A stretch of DNA of 64,000 nucleotides, from NCBI GenBank assembly GCA_965206145.1, contig CBDBIK010000008.1, positions 1-64,000 on the forward strand, given 5' to 3'. Made by a program: the position numbers and the translations under genes. This document shows, piece by piece, positions 34,624 through 43,907 of the stretch. A model generated the notes under the pieces. That model had not been told where the DNA came from, searched no databases, and saw only the letters and a list, made by a program, of their open reading frames with translations. Within the stretch, counting starts at the first letter, position 1, and each line of letters begins with the position of its first letter. The DNA is from CBDBIK01 sp965206145. GTDB lineage: Bacteria > Pseudomonadota > Alphaproteobacteria > TMED109.

Positions 34624-36213
34624 CTAGCCCGGATATTTCATGAGTGAAGCGGTGATGGTCGGTTTTTCGGTAGCGCCATCCCTGTCGATGCATCATATGA
34701 TGCAGTTGCCTGTTCTTTGGTCAATTCTTTCGTTGTTCGCAGATTTTGGGCGCAGCTCCCCCTACCCCCGTTGTTTATCAACATGCCGGGGCAGCACTGG
34801 GTTGGGTTTATGGGGAGTTGAGCCGATAGGCTGCCGTGCGGAACAACGCCTGATGGGGATAAGCACTGCTCATCAGTAGGCGGATGCGGCGCGTGTTGCG
34901 GATGATCACGGCACCGATTTTAAGCAGCGTCAGCCTGATCCTGTGAGGACTGGCTTTGGCCAGTTCGGTGCCCTGTAGTGCAAGGCGCCGCAATCCCTCA
35001 ATCAACGTGTAAGCCAACCCTGACAGCAACTGCCGGCACTGGTTGGGCCACCAGCGGTGACAAGAGGTGCGATCCGCAAACAAATCCAACTGCTGATCCT
35101 TGATCCGGTTCTCCATGTCACCGCGGGCGCAGTACACCTTGTCGTAAAGGTATTGATCCCCCTGGGGTAAATTGGTCACCACAAAACGGGGGTTGGCACC
35201 CTGGCTGCTGTGCTCCGCCTTGGCGATCACCCGCCGTGCCTTATCCCAGCTACGCGCCCCGTAGGCCATCGAGGTAAAGCGTCGTTGCTTCTTGCCGGTC
35301 TGGTAGTAAAGCGCCTCGGCCTCGGCCATCAATCCTGCGGCTTTGCGCCTGATACGCTTGTTCTGGGCCAATCCGACGATGTAACCCACCCCGTGTCGGT
35401 CACACCAGCGCAGTAACCGCCAGCGGCAAAAACCACTATCACCCCGGAAAATGATTGCAGTGTTGGGCCAACGCTGGCGCAATGACTTAACCAGCAAAGC
35501 GAGGATCGCCCAACTGTGCCGGGCCGGATCGATCTGACTCGAACGCAGATAACTCACCAGCAGGTGGCGTCCACAGAAGACATACAAGGGCAGGTAACAA
35601 TAATGGTCGTAGTAACCATGGAAAAACTTGCCCTCCTGGTCACCATGCAAGGGCGTATCAGTGGCATCGAAGTCCAGAACCAATCGTCTCGGCGGTCTGT
35701 CGTGAGCAGCGACAAATTGAGCAAACAATACCTGGTGGATGGCCAGAGCGGATGCGCTGTCAGCGCGTTGTTCCAGTCGGCACAGCGTCGCCGGGCTGGC
35801 CAGAGGCTTGTCTCGCGAAGTGGCTGTTTGCAGCGCCAGATCCTGGCGTAGTTGGTCGTGATCGTTCAAGTCCTCATGGCCGAGGGCCAGGGCGTAGATA
35901 CGCTGTTTGAGCAATTCATTCAGAGAATGCTCACAGCTGGCTTTGCGACGGGTGTCGCCCATAGCGCGGGCCACGGCTTTGGTCAGCCCCATTTTCTGAT
36001 CAACCTGGGCGAGTAGCCCAATACCCCCATTGCTGGTGATGTCACCACCGCTGAAATCAGCTTCAACTTTGCGGCGTTTAACGGATGGAAACTGGAGAGA
36101 AGTCTGGTAACATTTCGTCACGGCGGAAGGCCTCGTTAATCTGGTTTTGGTACCCCTATTTTCAAGGCTTTTCCGCCGTTTTTCTATCCCCCTTCGTGAA
36201 ATATTCGGGCTAG
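34624..36213 (-). mobile_element. IS1380-family insertion sequence
   Basis: About 1.59 kb bounded by ~20-bp imperfect inverted repeats: CTAGCCCGGATATTTCATGA at 34624-34643 and, inverted, CTAGCCCGAATATTTCACGA at 36194-36213. It contains one transposase gene filling most of the length. No clear 4-5 bp target duplication is visible; at most GCC flanks each side. It lies between the yceI-like and CBS-domain genes and breaks neither coding region. Confidence 0.88.
34808..36121 (-). CDS. IS1380-family transposase
   Basis: A 437-residue DDE transposase from GTG 36121 (AVTKCYQTSLQF...). Family landmarks are the N-terminal VEADFSGGDITSNGGIGLLAQVD, the first catalytic Asp in LVLDFDATDTPLHGDQEGKFFHGYYDHYCYLPL, the second in IIFRGDSGFCRW and the Glu in YCARGDMENRIKDQQLDLFADR. 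The gene appears intact, so the element may be active. The frame is open upstream of GTG but that part overlaps the terminal region and is not homologous. Confidence 0.92.
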   Translation of the reverse strand: MTKCYQTSLQFPSVKRRKVEADFSGGDITSNGGIGLLAQVDQKMGLTKAVARAMGDTRRKASCEHSLNELLKQRIYALALGHEDLNDHDQLRQDLALQTATSRDKPLASPATLCRLEQRADSASALAIHQVLFAQFVAAHDRPPRRLVLDFDATDTPLHGDQEGKFFHGYYDHYCYLPLYVFCGRHLLVSYLRSSQIDPARHSWAILALLVKSLRQRWPNTAIIFRGDSGFCRWRLLRWCDRHGVGYIVGLAQNKRIRRKAAGLMAEAEALYYQTGKKQRRFTSMAYGARSWDKARRVIAKAEHSSQGANPRFVVTNLPQGDQYLYDKVYCARGDMENRIKDQQLDLFADRTSCHRWWPNQCRQLLSGLAYTLIEGLRRLALQGTELAKASPHRIRLTLLKIGAVIIRNTRRIRLLMSSAYPHQALFRTAAYRLNSP

Positions 36214-36235
36214 CCGGTTCCCGGTGGCGGGTCAA

Positions 36236-36280
36236 CGGGAAACTTCTCCACGGGGGTCTTCTCCACGGGAAACTTCTCCA
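36236..36280. repeat. 15-bp tandem repeat
   Basis: Three copies of CGGGAAACTTCTCCA (the middle one altered) between the IS1380 element and the CBS gene stop. Another locus-specific repeat at a gene end. Confidence 0.85.
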
Positions 36281-36288
36281 ATGCCGAT

Positions 36289-36717
36289 CTAACCGGCGAT
36301 GTAGTTTTCCAGCTGATCTATGGTGTACTGCTGCTCCTTGATGACCGCCTTGACCAGGTCGCCGATGGAGATCATGCCCACCACGCAGTGCGCCTCCACC
36401 ACCGGAAGGTGGCGGAAGTCGTTGTCGGTCATCAGCGTCATGCACTCCGCCACGCTGTTGGCGCGGGTGGTGGTGAGCGGGCTGCCGGTCATGATGTCGC
36501 TCACCCGGGTGGTGTCTGAGGAGCGGTTTTCAAGGATGACCTTGCGGGCGTAATCGCGCTCGCTGAGTATGCCCGACAAGCGCTCGCCATCGATCACCAA
36601 TACCGCGCCGACGCCTTTTTCCGCCATCAGACGGATGGCGTCGAGTACCGACTGGTCGGAGCGCACGCTCCAGATTTGGCCGTTGCCACCTTCCAGAATG
36701 TCGCCGACTGTGCTCAT
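36289..36717 (-). CDS. CBS-domain pair protein
   Basis: A 142-residue stand-alone Bateman module with two CBS repeats: VLDAIRLMAEKGVGAVLVIDGERLSGILSERD and, later, SVAECMTLMTDNDFRHLPVVEAHCVVGMISIGDLV. Such proteins usually bind adenine nucleotides and act as energy sensors. ATG 36717 is chosen because GGGAGG lies upstream and homology starts there. Partner unknown. Confidence 0.9.
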   Translation of the reverse strand: MSTVGDILEGGNGQIWSVRSDQSVLDAIRLMAEKGVGAVLVIDGERLSGILSERDYARKVILENRSSDTTRVSDIMTGSPLTTTRANSVAECMTLMTDNDFRHLPVVEAHCVVGMISIGDLVKAVIKEQQYTIDQLENYIAG

Positions 36718-36976
36718 GCTAGTGCCTCCCGGAAGCAACCCTGAACCAACATCATAGCAAACCCGGCGGAGGTTGGGTATAGCCTGCATAACCCGTTGGA
36801 GGCCACCGCCTGCCGAAAAGTCAGCGGCTGTGTCGCGGGTCGCTGGTTGCTGGTCATCGGGCGCCGGTCGCCGGTTTTTCAGCGGGGTTGCGCATTCGCG
36901 GGGATGACCGGTGATTGTTCGCGACCGGCGGGTATAATCTCAGGCCTGTTGCCCGTCCTTTCGACGCCAATCCGCA

Positions 36977-38566
36977 ATGACTCCTCTGGATTTTTCCATG
37001 CCCTACCCCGGCGCGCGCAGGCCGGTGATGGCGCGCAATATCGTGGCCACATCCCAGCCGCTGGCGGTGCAGGCGGGGGTGGCGGCGTTGCGGGACGGCG
37101 GCAATGCGGTGGATGCGGCGCTGGCGGCGGCGGTTACCTTGACGGTGGTGGAGCCCACCAGTAACGGCATCGGCTCGGATGCTTTTGGTATGGTGTGGGA
37201 CGGCGGGACGTTGCACGGGCTGAACGCCTCGGGGCGAAGCCCGGCGTTGGTTTCGGCGGCGGACTTTGAGGGGCAGGATGAAATGCCGTTGCGGGGTTGG
37301 GATTCGGTGACCGTGCCCGGCTGCGTGAGCGCTTGGGTGGGGTTGTCGGAACGCTTCGGGAAGCTGCCGTTTGTGCGGCTGTTCGAGGCCGCCATCGGTT
37401 ACGCGCGGGACGGCTTTGCGGTCTCGCCGATAACCGCCGAAGCGTGGTTTGATGCGCCGGCGGTTTTTCGCGACTTCCCCGACTTCGCACCGTTCCTGCC
37501 CGGCGGGCGCGCGCCGAAGGCCGGTGAGTGGTTCCGATTTCCGGAACAGGCGGAAACCTTAGAAGCGATCGCCAAAAGCAACGGCGAAGCGTTTTATCGC
37601 GGCGCACTGGCGAATAAAATCGCCGCCGCCGCCCGGGATGCCGGTGCGAAATTGTCGGCGGCTGATCTGGCCGAACATCGTTGCGACTGGGTAAGCCCCC
37701 TCACCCACCGCTACGGCGAAGTGACCGTGCACGAGCTTCCCCCCAACGGCCAGGGCCTTGCCGCGCAGATTATGCTGGGCATCGTCGAGCAACATGGAAT
37801 CGCGCGCTACGAAGTGGATTCCGCGGATTTTTTTCACCTGCAAATTGAAGCGATGAAACTCGCTTTCGCCGATGCGCATCGTTACATCGCCGACCCCGAC
37901 CATCTGGAGTTTCCGGTGCAACAGCTCCTCGATCCGGGCTATCTGGCACAGCGTGCGGCGCGCATCGACATGGCGCGCGCCGGCGACCCCGCTTACGGCG
38001 TCCCGGCCAAAGGCGGCACCGTCTATCTCACGACTGCCGACCAAAGCGGCATGATGGTGTCGTACATCCAGAGCAATTTCTGGGGATTCGGATCCGGAAT
38101 CGTCATTCCCGGCACCGGCATCAGTTTGCAAAACCGCGCCGCCGGCTTCAACCTGAAGCCGGGCCACCCCAACCGCATCGAGGGCGGCAAGCGGCCCTTC
38201 CATACCATCCTCCCCGGATTTTTGACCCGTGGCGGCGGGCCGCTATTGAGCTTCGGCGTGATGGGCGGGCCGATGCAGCCCCAGGGACACGCGCAGATGG
38301 TGATTCGGATTTGCGATTACCGCCAGAATCCCCAAAGCGCTTCGGATGCGCCGAGGTGGCAGGTGGTGGAAAACAACCGCGTCGCGCTGGAACCCGGCGT
38401 GGATGAAGGGGTCAGGACTGAGCTGGTTGGACGCGGGCATCGGCTGCATGAGGATCAGGAGAGCGGCATTTTTTCCATGGGCGGCGCGCAGTTGATTTAT
38501 GCCACCGCCGACGGCTATATCGCCGGTTCCGACCACCGCAAGGATGGAATGGCGGCGGGGTTTTGA
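36977..38566 (+). CDS. Gamma-glutamyltransferase family protein (Ntn hydrolase)
   Basis: A 529-residue member of the gamma-glutamyltranspeptidase / cephalosporin acylase family. The N-terminal part shows MARNIVATSQPLAVQAGVAAL and GGNAVDAALAAAVTLTVVEP. Autocleavage is expected before the threonine of KGGTVYLTTADQSG, the position of the catalytic Thr. No signal peptide is seen, so it is probably cytoplasmic, unlike classical Ggt. FGVMGGPMQPQGHAQ near the C-terminus is a family signature. Substrate uncertain. ATG 36977 or ATG 36998 are both possible starts. Confidence 0.88.
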   Translation: MTPLDFSMPYPGARRPVMARNIVATSQPLAVQAGVAALRDGGNAVDAALAAAVTLTVVEPTSNGIGSDAFGMVWDGGTLHGLNASGRSPALVSAADFEGQDEMPLRGWDSVTVPGCVSAWVGLSERFGKLPFVRLFEAAIGYARDGFAVSPITAEAWFDAPAVFRDFPDFAPFLPGGRAPKAGEWFRFPEQAETLEAIAKSNGEAFYRGALANKIAAAARDAGAKLSAADLAEHRCDWVSPLTHRYGEVTVHELPPNGQGLAAQIMLGIVEQHGIARYEVDSADFFHLQIEAMKLAFADAHRYIADPDHLEFPVQQLLDPGYLAQRAARIDMARAGDPAYGVPAKGGTVYLTTADQSGMMVSYIQSNFWGFGSGIVIPGTGISLQNRAAGFNLKPGHPNRIEGGKRPFHTILPGFLTRGGGPLLSFGVMGGPMQPQGHAQMVIRICDYRQNPQSASDAPRWQVVENNRVALEPGVDEGVRTELVGRGHRLHEDQESGIFSMGGAQLIYATADGYIAGSDHRKDGMAAGF

Positions 38567-38580
38567 TACGTATCCCAGCA

Positions 38581-38616
38581 CCTCGTCATCCTCGTCATCC
38601 TCGTCATCCTCGTCAT
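38581..38616. repeat. 9-bp tandem repeat
   Basis: Four exact copies of CCTCGTCAT just after the gamma-glutamyltransferase gene. Confidence 0.9.
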
Positions 38617-38709
38617 TCCCGCATCCCCGCCAATACCGGAATCCGCTCACAGCATGGCCCGGCGAAGGCGGCCTCCCTAAAGGCCAGGTGCCAATAAGCC
38701 AATAAGCCG

Positions 38710-39432
38710 ATGAACAAACGGGCCCAGCAAAACCATCGGCAAAAACCCGCCGCCCGGCTGTTGCGTGGGATGCTGTGGGCGCTGGCGGCGATGGCGGTCG
38801 TCGGCCTGGTTGCGGCGGGCAGTGTGCGCTGGATTGACCCGCCGACTTCTTCCATCCTCCTTCAGCAAAACCTTTTCAGCGGCAAAGCGTACTCCGAGTG
38901 GGCTTCCTTTGAGTGGCGACCGCTGGAGCAAATCTCGGCGCAGATGGCGCTCGCCGTCATCGCCGCCGAGGATCAGCGGTTTTTGCAGCACCACGGGCTG
39001 GACTTCATTGAGTTGTCCAAAATCCTGCGGGAAATCGCGAACCGCCCACGGGGTGCGAGCACCATCACCCAGCAGGTGGCGAAAAATCTGTTTTTGTGGG
39101 GCGGGCGAAGTTATGCGCGCAAATTTCTCGAAGCGGGGCTGGCGCTGTATATTGATCGGGTGTGGGGTAAGCGGCGGGTGCTCGAGGTGTATTTGAACAT
39201 CGTCCAGTTTGGCCCGGATACCTACGGCGTGGAAAAAGCCGGTCGGCACTTCTTCGACAAGCGCGCCGCCGCCCTCAACCGCTACGAAGCCGCACGGCTG
39301 GCGGCGGTTCTGCCCAATCCCAACCGCCGCTCGGCCAACCCCGCCGGCGCCGCCGTGGTCAAACGTCAGCGCTGGATACTGCGGCAGATGCAGGCCCTCG
39401 GTGGCCAATCCCTGCTCGACGGCCTGCGCTGA
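38710..39432 (+). CDS. mtgA: Monofunctional biosynthetic peptidoglycan transglycosylase
   Basis: A 240-residue GT51 glycosyltransferase that polymerises lipid II into glycan strands. One N-terminal membrane anchor (LLRGMLWALAAMAVVGLVAAG) is followed by the catalytic AVIAAEDQRFLQHHGLD (general-base Glu), GASTITQQVAKNLFLW, RKFLEAGLALYIDRVWGKRRVLEVYLNIVQFG and the second Glu region. No transpeptidase domain follows, which identifies MtgA. Confidence 0.95.
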   Translation: MNKRAQQNHRQKPAARLLRGMLWALAAMAVVGLVAAGSVRWIDPPTSSILLQQNLFSGKAYSEWASFEWRPLEQISAQMALAVIAAEDQRFLQHHGLDFIELSKILREIANRPRGASTITQQVAKNLFLWGGRSYARKFLEAGLALYIDRVWGKRRVLEVYLNIVQFGPDTYGVEKAGRHFFDKRAAALNRYEAARLAAVLPNPNRRSANPAGAAVVKRQRWILRQMQALGGQSLLDGLR

Positions 39433-39440
39433 GTCGGGGT

Positions 39441-39938
<498 letters not shown>

Positions 39939-40273
39939 GGGGGGGTGTCGCTTGTAACGCGGACGCTTGTGGCCGGACAAATAGTGCACGGAGTACGGAC
40001 AGGCGAAGTGAAGCGAAGCGATGTGAAGCGAAGCGATTGTTCGGCCTCAGGGGTTGTGGTATAGTTTCGAAACTAACATCAAACGGCGCTGGCGGAAATA
40101 CCCATCGGCGCGCGCGTGGAACTTTTTCATCCCTTACGGTGTCGGATTCGCTGTTCCCGGCATGATTTATCACGGTCGGAAACCCCTTCACGATCCCTTC
40201 CAAAACGATCCTTTCCAAACCCGAACCACCAAACTCGAACCACCTGACGGAGCCCTCGGAGGCACACTTACTC

Positions 40274-41257
40274 ATGAAAAAAACCTTTACCACTTCATTA
40301 TTTGCCGCTGGGCTGGCGTTCGGCGGCATGCTCGCCACGCCTGCGGGCGCCGCGGAGCAGACCTTTGTCTCCATCGGCACCGGCGGCGTGACCGGCGTCT
40401 ACTATCCGACCGGCGGCGCCATTTGCCGGCTGGTCAACAAAAACCGCAAGGAACACGGCATCCGTTGCTCGGTGGAATCCACCGGCGGGTCGGTGTACAA
40501 CATCAACACCATCCGCGGCGGTGAACTCGACATGGGGGTCGCGCAATCCGATTGGCAGTACCACGCCTACAACGGCACCGGCAAAGAGGCGTTCATCTCC
40601 GCCGGCCCGTTCACGGAATTGCGCGCGGTGTTCTCGGTTCACCCCGAACCCATCAGCATCGTCGCGCGCTCCGATTCCGGCATCCAACACATTGACGATC
40701 TGGTGGGCAAACGGGTCAACATCGGCAACCCCGGCTCTGGCACCGAGGCGACCTGGAACGTGATGTGGAAAGCCCTCGGCCACAGCAACAGCGACCTCAA
40801 ACTGGCCTCGCAGATGAAATCCGCGGAAACCCCGGGCGCGTTGTGCGACAACAAAATAGACGCGTTCTTCTGGCTGGTGGGCAACCCGGCGGCCTTGAAC
40901 AAGGAAGCCACCACGACCTGCGACGCGAATTTTGTCGAAGTCAGCGGCGCGGCGGTGGATAAGCTGGTGGCGGATAATTCCTTCTACCGCTACGCCACCA
41001 TCCCCGGCGGTATGTATCGCGGCAATCCCGATGACATCGCCACCTTCGGCGTGGGTGCGACCTTCGTGACCTCGACCGCGGTCCCGGAAGCGGTCATCTA
41101 CGAAACCGTCAAGGCGGTGTTCGACAATTTCGATGACTTCAAGAAACTCCACCCGGCGTTCGCCAATCTGAAGGAAAGCGAGATGATCAAAGACGCGCTG
41201 TCCGCACCGCTGCACGCCGGCGCGGCCAAATACTATAAAGAACGCGGCTGGCTGTAA
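40274..41257 (+). CDS. TAXI-family TRAP transporter solute-binding protein
   Basis: A 327-residue periplasmic binding protein with a signal peptide (KKTFTTSLFAAGLAFGGMLATPAGA) and mature start EQTFVSIGTGGVTGVYYPTGGAICRLVN, the defining TAXI motif. IRGGELDMGVAQSDWQYHA and GKRVNIGNPGSGTEATW are further landmarks. It feeds a fused TRAP permease; the only such permease here is 10 kb downstream at about 51.4-54 kb. Upstream GGAGG supports the ATG. The last ~320 bp and the terminator are duplicated at 42671. Confidence 0.94.
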   Translation: MKKTFTTSLFAAGLAFGGMLATPAGAAEQTFVSIGTGGVTGVYYPTGGAICRLVNKNRKEHGIRCSVESTGGSVYNINTIRGGELDMGVAQSDWQYHAYNGTGKEAFISAGPFTELRAVFSVHPEPISIVARSDSGIQHIDDLVGKRVNIGNPGSGTEATWNVMWKALGHSNSDLKLASQMKSAETPGALCDNKIDAFFWLVGNPAALNKEATTTCDANFVEVSGAAVDKLVADNSFYRYATIPGGMYRGNPDDIATFGVGATFVTSTAVPEAVIYETVKAVFDNFDDFKKLHPAFANLKESEMIKDALSAPLHAGAAKYYKERGWL

Positions 41258-41325
41258 CCCACCGCGAAACGGGGGGCTTCGGCCCCCCTTTTTCGTGGTG
41301 CGGCCTTGCTATGTGGGTTCGTGGG
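40936..41325 (+). repeat. Direct repeat, copy 1 (TAXI 3' end plus terminator)
   Basis: This ~390-bp segment recurs at about 42671-43060 with the same spacing through the coding part and only a few substitutions. The coding part encodes identical protein (SGAAVDKLVADNSF to KERGWL). The copies bracket an AT-rich segment of about 1.35 kb. Confidence 0.93.
41271..41293 (+). terminator. Rho-independent terminator after the TAXI gene
   Basis: A perfect 7-bp stem GGGGGGC/GCCCCCC around a TTCG loop, followed by five T residues, 13 bp after the TAXI stop. Confidence 0.95.
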
Positions 41326-41508
41326 AGACCGCTGACCGCCCGACTTGCTCTGCCACGCCGAATTGCTGGCCGAACACCGCTCAAAATTCGTCGCTCTCCT
41401 GAAAACATCCCCCATGTTCGACCGCATGGCCCGCCAAATCAGTCAACCAAAAGGCAAAGGAAAAGGTGCGGAAAATCGATGGAACACGCGCAAATACGGT
41501 ACCATGCC

Positions 41509-42369
41509 CTACAACCCGTTCAGGAGTTCATGCTTTTTCTTTTCATAATCCGCTTTGGTTATCACGCCGTCTTCCACCATTTTCTTTAACTGGTTAATTT
41601 TGCTGGTCACTTCCTCATAACCACGATTGTTAGTTTGACTGGTCGCTTGGTGCGGTTGCCCAGCAAATCCTGCATCCACCTTGTCATCCCATGCGGTAGC
41701 CCAGTCTTTCAGGGTTTGAATGTATTCCACTTTCTTTTTATCCGTGTGGTATCTATCTTTGTGCCAATCGCTGGTGCTCCAAGCGGCATAAACCGGCGGG
41801 GAAAATCCTTCCAGTTCAGGGTTGAATCCATAAGTAACTTGTACGAACTTGTTTCTGTTCGCTTTCCGATAAATCACAACCAGTGCATTGATAGGAATTT
41901 TAACATCATTGGCTTTGTAGTATTTTAAGGCATTCTTCCAGTAGTCCCATGAGTTCTCCTCTAACGTCATTCGCCAGTGGTTAATGCCCCAGCAATCTTG
42001 TTTCCCGCCGTCCTGGTTTGCGCGCGAGACGATGTGTATAACGTCATCCCTAGTGCAGAAATTATTGGCGGTATATCCCCAATTGTGGTTGGCGTTTGGG
42101 GAAGACACTTCGATAAACTTGGATACTTGGTTTTTGCTCGTTTGGGTAAGCACTGCATTATTCAGAAGCGTATTAATGTCGTTGCTTTTTTGTTGATAAC
42201 CGATCAATTTCCACTCGCCTTCGGGCAAGGGAATATTGGTGTTGTAAGTTCCGATTACAAACGATCCCTGAAAGATGTCTCCCACTCGATGCTTGGGCGC
42301 CGAGTAGTTTGCGATGGATGAGCAAGCGCCGACGATTGTTGCTATAAACAAAATGGATAAGAGACGCAT
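41509..42369 (-). CDS. Lipoprotein with C-terminal SHOCT domain
   Basis: A 286-residue protein with a lipoprotein signal (MRLLSILFIATIVGACSS, lipobox VGAC), so probably membrane-anchored in the periplasm. The middle 200 residues, with Trp/Tyr-rich stretches such as QDCWGINHWRMTLEENSWDYW, match no family I recognise. The last 30 residues (INQLKKMVEDGVITKADYEKKK) are a SHOCT domain, a short helical module found at ends of many bacterial proteins. Base composition is much more AT-rich than the flanks. It is the only gene in the segment bracketed by the TAXI direct repeats. Confidence 0.85.
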   Translation of the reverse strand: MRLLSILFIATIVGACSSIANYSAPKHRVGDIFQGSFVIGTYNTNIPLPEGEWKLIGYQQKSNDINTLLNNAVLTQTSKNQVSKFIEVSSPNANHNWGYTANNFCTRDDVIHIVSRANQDGGKQDCWGINHWRMTLEENSWDYWKNALKYYKANDVKIPINALVVIYRKANRNKFVQVTYGFNPELEGFSPPVYAAWSTSDWHKDRYHTDKKKVEYIQTLKDWATAWDDKVDAGFAGQPHQATSQTNNRGYEEVTSKINQLKKMVEDGVITKADYEKKKHELLNGL

Positions 42370-42470
42370 GATTTGGTTCTCCGCGGAAAGTTAAGTTAAA
42401 TCCCCCAGCAGTAGAACCGAAAATAAGAAGGGCTATTATCGGCAATAGCGCCAGGACGTTGCCTTAACAA

Positions 42471-42582
42471 ACACGAGAAGAACTCCCCGCTTATTTCCGA
42501 GGAATAGCCTGGCCGGGCTATCCGTTTGAGACGGTATTTTATTCACGGGAGACCCGGCATTGCGGATCGCGCTTGTTAAGGC
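42471..42582. repeat. 112-bp imperfect inverted repeat (cruciform-like)
   Basis: Terminal arms GCCTTAACAA (42471-42480) and TTGTTAAGGC (42573-42582) are exact complements, and the centre holds a second stem ATAGCC/GGCTAT with a 6-nt loop. The layout recalls an attC site, but the end heptamers do not fit the attC consensus exactly. A MITE or other folded recombination site is the alternative. Confidence 0.6.
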
Positions 42583-42670
42583 AGGCGGAATACTAAATAA
42601 TCAAATCGGATTTGTCAATTTTCTTACTTTATTTTTGCTAAAGAACATCTCGTTGTACATTCACCGCTTC

Positions 42671-42992
42671 CGAAGTCAGCGGCGCGGCGGTGGATAAGCT
42701 GGTGGCGGATAATTCCTTCTACCGCTACGCCACCATCCCCGGCGGTATGTATCGCGGCAATCCCGATGACATCGCCACCTTCGGCGTAGGTGCGACCTTC
42801 GTGACCTCGACCGCGGTCCCGGAAGCGGTCATCTACGAAACCGTCAAGGCGGTGTTCGACAATTTCGATGACTTCAAGAAACTCCACCCGGCGTTCGCCA
42901 ATCTGAAGGAAAGCGAGATGATCAAAGACGCGCTGTCCGCACCGCTGCACGCCGGCGCGGCGAAATACTATAAAGAACGCGGCTGGCTGTAA
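42671..42992 (+). pseudogene. Truncated duplicate of the TAXI gene 3' end
   Basis: The C-terminal ~107 codons of the TAXI binding protein, identical at protein level to the intact gene, without its 5' two-thirds or a promoter. The internal ATG in frame is unlikely to be used. It marks the right border of the AT-rich insert. Confidence 0.9.
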
Positions 42993-43005
42993 CCCACCGC
43001 GAAAC

Positions 43006-43028
43006 GGGGGGCTTCGGCCCCCCTTTTT
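43006..43028 (+). terminator. Duplicated Rho-independent terminator
   Basis: Identical to the terminator at 41271: GGGGGGC/GCCCCCC stem, TTCG loop, five T. It now follows the gene remnant. Confidence 0.9.
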
Positions 43029-43112
43029 CGTGGTGCGGCCCTGCTTTGTGGGTTTGTGGGTTTGTGGCTATGTGGGCGACCGTCCTGTTCCCGCCCCCCA
43101 TCGCCGGAAACT

Positions 43113-43907
43113 TCAGGCGAAGTCCTCGAACCCATCGATGGTTTTCCGGTCATAGCCGCGGCTTGCCTGTAGCAGTTGTTGGGTATACGCATGGCACGGC
43201 TGTCGTTCGTGCAGCTGATCCACGTTCAGTTTTTCCACGATGCGGCCCTTCTGCATGACCGCCAGTTGATCACACAGATGGCCAATTACGGCCAGGTCAT
43301 GGCTTACCAGCAGATAGGTAAGATCGCGCTCCCGGCGCAGTCTGGCGAGCAGGTTGAGCACTTCGGCCTGCACCGATACATCCAGCGCGGAGGTGGGTTC
43401 ATCCAGCAAAACCACTTCCGGCTCCATCGCCAGAACCCGCGCCACGGCCACCCGTTGACGCTGCCCGCCGGACAGTTGGTGGGGGTAACGGAAGCGGAAG
43501 GTGAGATCCAGGCCGACTTCTTTCAGGGCCTGGGCGGTGCGTGATTTGATGCTGTCGAAGCGATGAATGTGTAACGGTTCGGCGACAATTTTGTCGATGG
43601 TGTGGCGCGGATGCAGGGAGCCGTAGGGATCCTGAAACACCATCTGCACGCGGCGCCGGAAGGCAAGATTGCGGCTTCCGGTCAACGCCGTACCGGCCAA
43701 CCGCAGCGTGCCATCCCAGCCTTTCAGCAATCCGCAAATCGCCCTGAGCACGGTGGATTTTCCGGACCCGGACTCACCCACCAAACCAAAACAGGTGCCC
43801 TTCGGAACCGCGAACGAAACGTCCCGCAGCGCGTGGTTGCGATGCTGGCCGTGGCCGAAGTACACGTTGAGTCGCTGAACGTCGAGCATCTGAAATTCTG
43901 AAACCAC
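43113..43907 (-). CDS. Peptide/nickel-type ABC transporter ATP-binding protein (DppF-like)
   Basis: A 264-residue ATPase with Walker A GESGSGKST, Q-loop MVFQDPYGSLHPRHT, signature LSGGQRQRVAVARVLA, Walker B VVLLDEPTSALD and H-loop LLVSHDLAVI. The final residues CHAYTQQLLQASRGY are typical of oligopeptide-type ATPases. The GTG start overlaps the previous stop by 1 nt. An in-frame ATG lies at 43889. It is the last gene of a five-gene operon (binding protein, two permeases, two ATPases). Confidence 0.92.
   Translation of the reverse strand: MVSEFQMLDVQRLNVYFGHGQHRNHALRDVSFAVPKGTCFGLVGESGSGKSTVLRAICGLLKGWDGTLRLAGTALTGSRNLAFRRRVQMVFQDPYGSLHPRHTIDKIVAEPLHIHRFDSIKSRTAQALKEVGLDLTFRFRYPHQLSGGQRQRVAVARVLAMEPEVVLLDEPTSALDVSVQAEVLNLLARLRRERDLTYLLVSHDLAVIGHLCDQLAVMQKGRIVEKLNVDQLHERQPCHAYTQQLLQASRGYDRKTIDGFEDFA

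Larger units (their letters stand above)
42671..43060 (+). repeat. Direct repeat, copy 2
   Basis: Second copy of the 40936-41325 segment. Differences include one G to A near 42786, one C to G near 42962, and divergence in the tail, where TTTGTGGG is iterated. The repeat starts exactly at CGAAGTC in both copies. Confidence 0.93.

Noticed and set aside
34624..36213. A clean target duplication for the IS1380 element
   Set aside because: Flanks share at most GCC, shorter than expected for the family, so no duplication is claimed.
41258..41508. A gene in the gap after the TAXI terminator
   Set aside because: The open frames overlap the terminator or the minus-strand lipoprotein gene and have no ribosome site or homology.
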